7,933 nucleotides of DNA. It comes from Thermodesulfobacteriota bacterium. GTDB lineage: Bacteria > Desulfobacterota_D > UBA1144 > Nemesobacterales > UBA2774. Position 1 is the first letter of the stretch. The number at the start of each line of letters is the position of its first letter. The translations under genes were made by a program, and so were the position numbers. Location of the stretch: the NCBI GenBank assembly GCA_039028315.1, contig JBCCIH010000112.1, positions 1 through 7,933 on the forward strand. Reading direction: 5' to 3'. Below the pieces are notes generated by a model, which was not told the DNA's origin, searched no databases, and worked only from the letters and a program-made list of their open reading frames with translations. This document shows, piece by piece, positions 6,189 through 7,933 of the stretch.

Positions 6189-6392
6189 CTAATTTGATTT
6201 ATATTTTCTTTTGAATCTTTCAACTCTACCTTTAGCCTCAGCTGCCCTTTCTTTTCCAGTATAGAAAGGATGGCAGTCGGCACAAACCTCAACGGAAAAG
6301 TCTTCAAACCTAGTAGATTTTGTTTTAAATGTTGTACCGCATGAGCAGCTAACATTCACATCTTTGTATTCAGGATGAATTCCTGCTTTCAT
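6189..6392 (-). CDS. rpmE: 50S ribosomal protein L31, zinc-binding (C+) form
   Basis: L31 sits on the large ribosomal subunit and contributes to the bridge to the 30S head. At 67 residues it is the usual length and complete. It starts MKAGIHPEY, has the zinc ligands Cys16 and Cys18 (CSCG) and Cys37 and Cys40 ([10 protein letters not shown]), and ends in a basic tail, [10 protein letters not shown]. All four ligands make it the zinc-containing C+ type rather than the zinc-free YkgM-like paralogue. The ATG at 6392 has GGAGG 8 bases upstream. It lies 187 bases downstream of dnaK and 109 bases upstream of the EF-G2 gene. The neighbours on both sides act in translation or folding. No confident promoter was found in front of it. 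Confidence 0.97.
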   Translation of the reverse strand: MKAGIHPEYKDVNVSCSCGTTFKTKSTRFEDFSVEVCADCHPFYTGKERAAEAKGRVERFKRKYKSN

Positions 6393-6459
6393 TTTTCTTG
6401 CCTCCGCAAATATATACCTCGGTTGTTTCTATAATTGGAATACCCCAATAATTCATAAT

Positions 6460-6475
6460 AAATTAACATTAATTT
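6460..6475. repeat. AT-only palindrome upstream of rpmE
   Basis: AAATTAA and TTAATTT arms of 7 bp flank the two bases CA. It lies 68 bases before the rpmE start, in the dnaK-rpmE gap. It could be a regulator binding site, but an AT palindrome of this size is expected now and then in such AT-rich spacer DNA, and it matches no operator I recognise. Confidence 0.25.
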
Positions 6476-6523
6476 AACTACTGGGCAAATATTTTTTAGT
6501 TCACTAATAGGCTTTATATATTA

Positions 6524-6560
6524 CAAAGGCGGCACTGGGCCGCCTTTGATCTGTTTTTTT
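6524..6560. terminator. GC-rich hairpin between dnaK and rpmE, with T-tract on the plus-strand side
   Basis: CAAAGGCGGC (6524-6533) and GCCGCCTTTG (6539-6548) form a perfect 10-bp stem with loop ACTGG, the strongest stem-loop I see in the window. Seven Ts (6554-6560) follow on the plus strand after a short spacer. Read from dnaK on the minus strand, the hairpin starts about 30 bases after the stop and is preceded by As but followed by TAATATATAAAG, which is not a proper U-tract. It most likely ends or stabilises the dnaK transcript. By sequence it would stop plus-strand transcripts better. Confidence 0.6.
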
Positions 6561-6579
6561 CATTTTCTTTATACCAATA

Positions 6580-7933
6580 TTATTTTTCAGTAAACTCGGC
6601 GTCAATAACATCATCGCCGTCTTTCTTGTCGTTATCAGCTTCGCTTGATGTCTGGTCTACATCTTCTGCTCCACTTCCATCAGCTTGCGGTGGTGCGCCG
6701 TCTGCTCCGGCTTCAGCACCTTCTGCTTGCTGCTTATACATAAGCTCAGCTAATTTATGAGAGGCTTGAGTAATTTTTTCAGTTGCCTGATTTATGGCTT
6801 CTGCGTCTTCGCCTTTCACTGCGGCTCGTCCGCTCTCTAGAGCCTCTTCAAGTTCTTTTTTCTCTTCATCAGAGAGGCTGTCCCCAAATTCCTTAAAACT
6901 TTTATCTGTTCTGTAGATAAGCTCGTCAAGTTTGTTTCTGCTCTCTACAAGCTCATGACGTTTTTTATCATCTTCTGATTTGTCCTCAGCGTCTTTAACC
7001 ATAGAATCAATCTCTTCTTTGCTAAGTCCGCTAGAGGCTTCTACTCTAACTTTTTGTTCTTTTTGAGTCGCCATATCTTTAGCAGATACATGGAAAATAC
7101 CATCCGCATCCATATCAAACGTAACTTCCACTTGAGGAATACCTCTGGCAGATGGTGGTATACCGTCTAAGATGAATCTGGCAAGTGTTCTGTTGTCACC
7201 TGCCATCTGGCGCTCGCCTTGAAGAACATGAATTTCTACAGATGTCTGATTGTCTTCAGCTGTCGTAAATACCTGACTCTTTTTTGTAGGTATTGTAGTG
7301 TTTCTCTCAATAATCTTTGTCATAACGCCGCCAAGGGTTTCAATACCCAGTGAAAGCGGGGTGACATCTAATAAAAGAACATCTCTTACTTCACCGCCAA
7401 GTACAGCGCCTTGAATTGCAGCTCCCATTGCCACAACTTCATCCGGGTTAATACCCTTATGTGGCTCTTTTCCAAAAAAGTCGGTAACAACTTTTTGAAC
7501 CATAGGGATTCTGGTTGATCCACCCACTAGAATAACTTCATTAATATCTGCGGCTTTAAGCCCTGCGTCTTTAAGGGCCTGTTTTGCGGGCTCAAGTGTT
7601 CCCTTGATTCTATCTTCAATGAGCTGCTCAAACTTAGAGCGTGTTATTTTCATAACAAGATGCTTTGGCCCCGAAGCGTCTGCTGTGATAAACGGAAGGT
7701 TAACCTCTGTCTCTAGGGTATTTGAAAGCTCAATCTTAGCTTTCTCAGCTTCCTGTCTAAGGCGTTGAAGCGCCATCTTGTCATTGCTTAAGTCAATTCC
7801 GGACTCTTTTTTAAACTCATCAATAATGTATTCCATAACCAGCCTGTCAAAGTCATCTCCACCAAGGTGAGTATCACCGTTTGTGGATTTAACCTCTATC
7901 ACATTATCGCCAACCTCTAAGATAGAGATATCA
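6580..7933 (-). CDS. dnaK: Chaperone protein DnaK (Hsp70), C-terminal two thirds (5' end outside window)
   Basis: DnaK is the ATP-driven chaperone that works with the DnaJ and GrpE encoded further left. The frame stays open to the window edge and enters at [10 protein letters not shown], the family sequence before the [13 protein letters not shown] motif. The in-frame GTG at 7902 is therefore internal, not a start. About 450 residues are visible, from roughly residue 190 of a usual 640. They include [13 protein letters not shown] of the ATPase domain, the interdomain linker with [15 protein letters not shown] (near visible 185-200), the beta substrate-binding domain ([45 protein letters not shown]), and the helical lid. 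The tail is low-complexity Ala/Gly/Asp-rich and ends [11 protein letters not shown], matching the conserved acidic C-terminus of housekeeping DnaK. HscA is unlikely given that tail and the full family match. Confidence 0.97.
   Translation of the reverse strand, partial: DISILEVGDNVIEVKSTNGDTHLGGDDFDRLVMEYIIDEFKKESGIDLSNDKMALQRLRQEAEKAKIELSNTLETEVNLPFITADASGPKHLVMKITRSKFEQLIEDRIKGTLEPAKQALKDAGLKAADINEVILVGGSTRIPMVQKVVTDFFGKEPHKGINPDEVVAMGAAIQGAVLGGEVRDVLLLDVTPLSLGIETLGGVMTKIIERNTTIPTKKSQVFTTAEDNQTSVEIHVLQGERQMAGDNRTLARFILDGIPPSARGIPQVEVTFDMDADGIFHVSAKDMATQKEQKVRVEASSGLSKEEIDSMVKDAEDKSEDDKKRHELVESRNKLDELIYRTDKSFKEFGDSLSDEEKKELEEALESGRAAVKGEDAEAINQATEKITQASHKLAELMYKQQAEGAEAGADGAPPQADGSGAEDVDQTSSEADNDKKDGDDVIDAEFTEK

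Noticed and set aside
6170..6355. Minus-strand 61-codon open frame overlapping rpmE
   Set aside because: It is out of frame with a clear L31 coding sequence and has no recognisable protein features.

Overview
The window is a compact, AT-rich stretch of bacterial chromosome. It holds eight protein genes, no RNA genes, no mobile elements and no CRISPR. Two genes lie on the plus strand at the left edge and six run leftward on the minus strand. The genes at both ends are cut by the window: threonine synthase lacks its N-terminal part and DnaK lacks most of its ATPase domain. The proteins are typical of a free-living bacterium: complete DnaJ and GrpE, a zinc-type ribosomal protein L31 and strong GGAGG ribosome binding sites. 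The threonine synthase and its CysO-like partner recall versions I associate with deltaproteobacteria-like lineages and actinobacteria. The exact phylum cannot be read from this sequence alone.

Left block (1-1126, plus strand): the 3' part of threonine synthase overlaps by 32 bases a small sulfur-carrier protein of the MoaD/ThiS family that closely resembles mycobacterial CysO. The carrier's ribosome binding site lies inside the upstream gene, so the two are probably translationally coupled. The carrier ends in Gly-Gly-Phe, so one residue must be removed before it can carry sulfur. This is the most interesting biology in the window, because it hints at a protein-thiocarboxylate route to a sulfur amino acid.

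Right block (1141-7933, minus strand, read right to left): dnaK, rpmE, a paralogous elongation factor G (EF-G2 type), a Ppx/GppA-family phosphatase, grpE and dnaJ. The full DnaK-DnaJ-GrpE chaperone system is therefore in one neighbourhood. Its dnaK is separated from grpE-dnaJ by three genes for ribosome function and the stringent/polyphosphate response. grpE and dnaJ form their own two-gene unit, with a good sigma70-type promoter (TTGACA, 16-base spacer, TATATT) just downstream of the phosphatase stop. No CIRCE operator and no hrcA gene are visible. A perfect 10-bp GC-rich hairpin follows dnaK, but its T-tract lies on the plus-strand side.

The theme of the minus-strand block is protein folding and translation under stress. 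The plus-strand pair belongs to amino-acid and sulfur metabolism and meets dnaJ tail to tail with only 14 bases between the stops.
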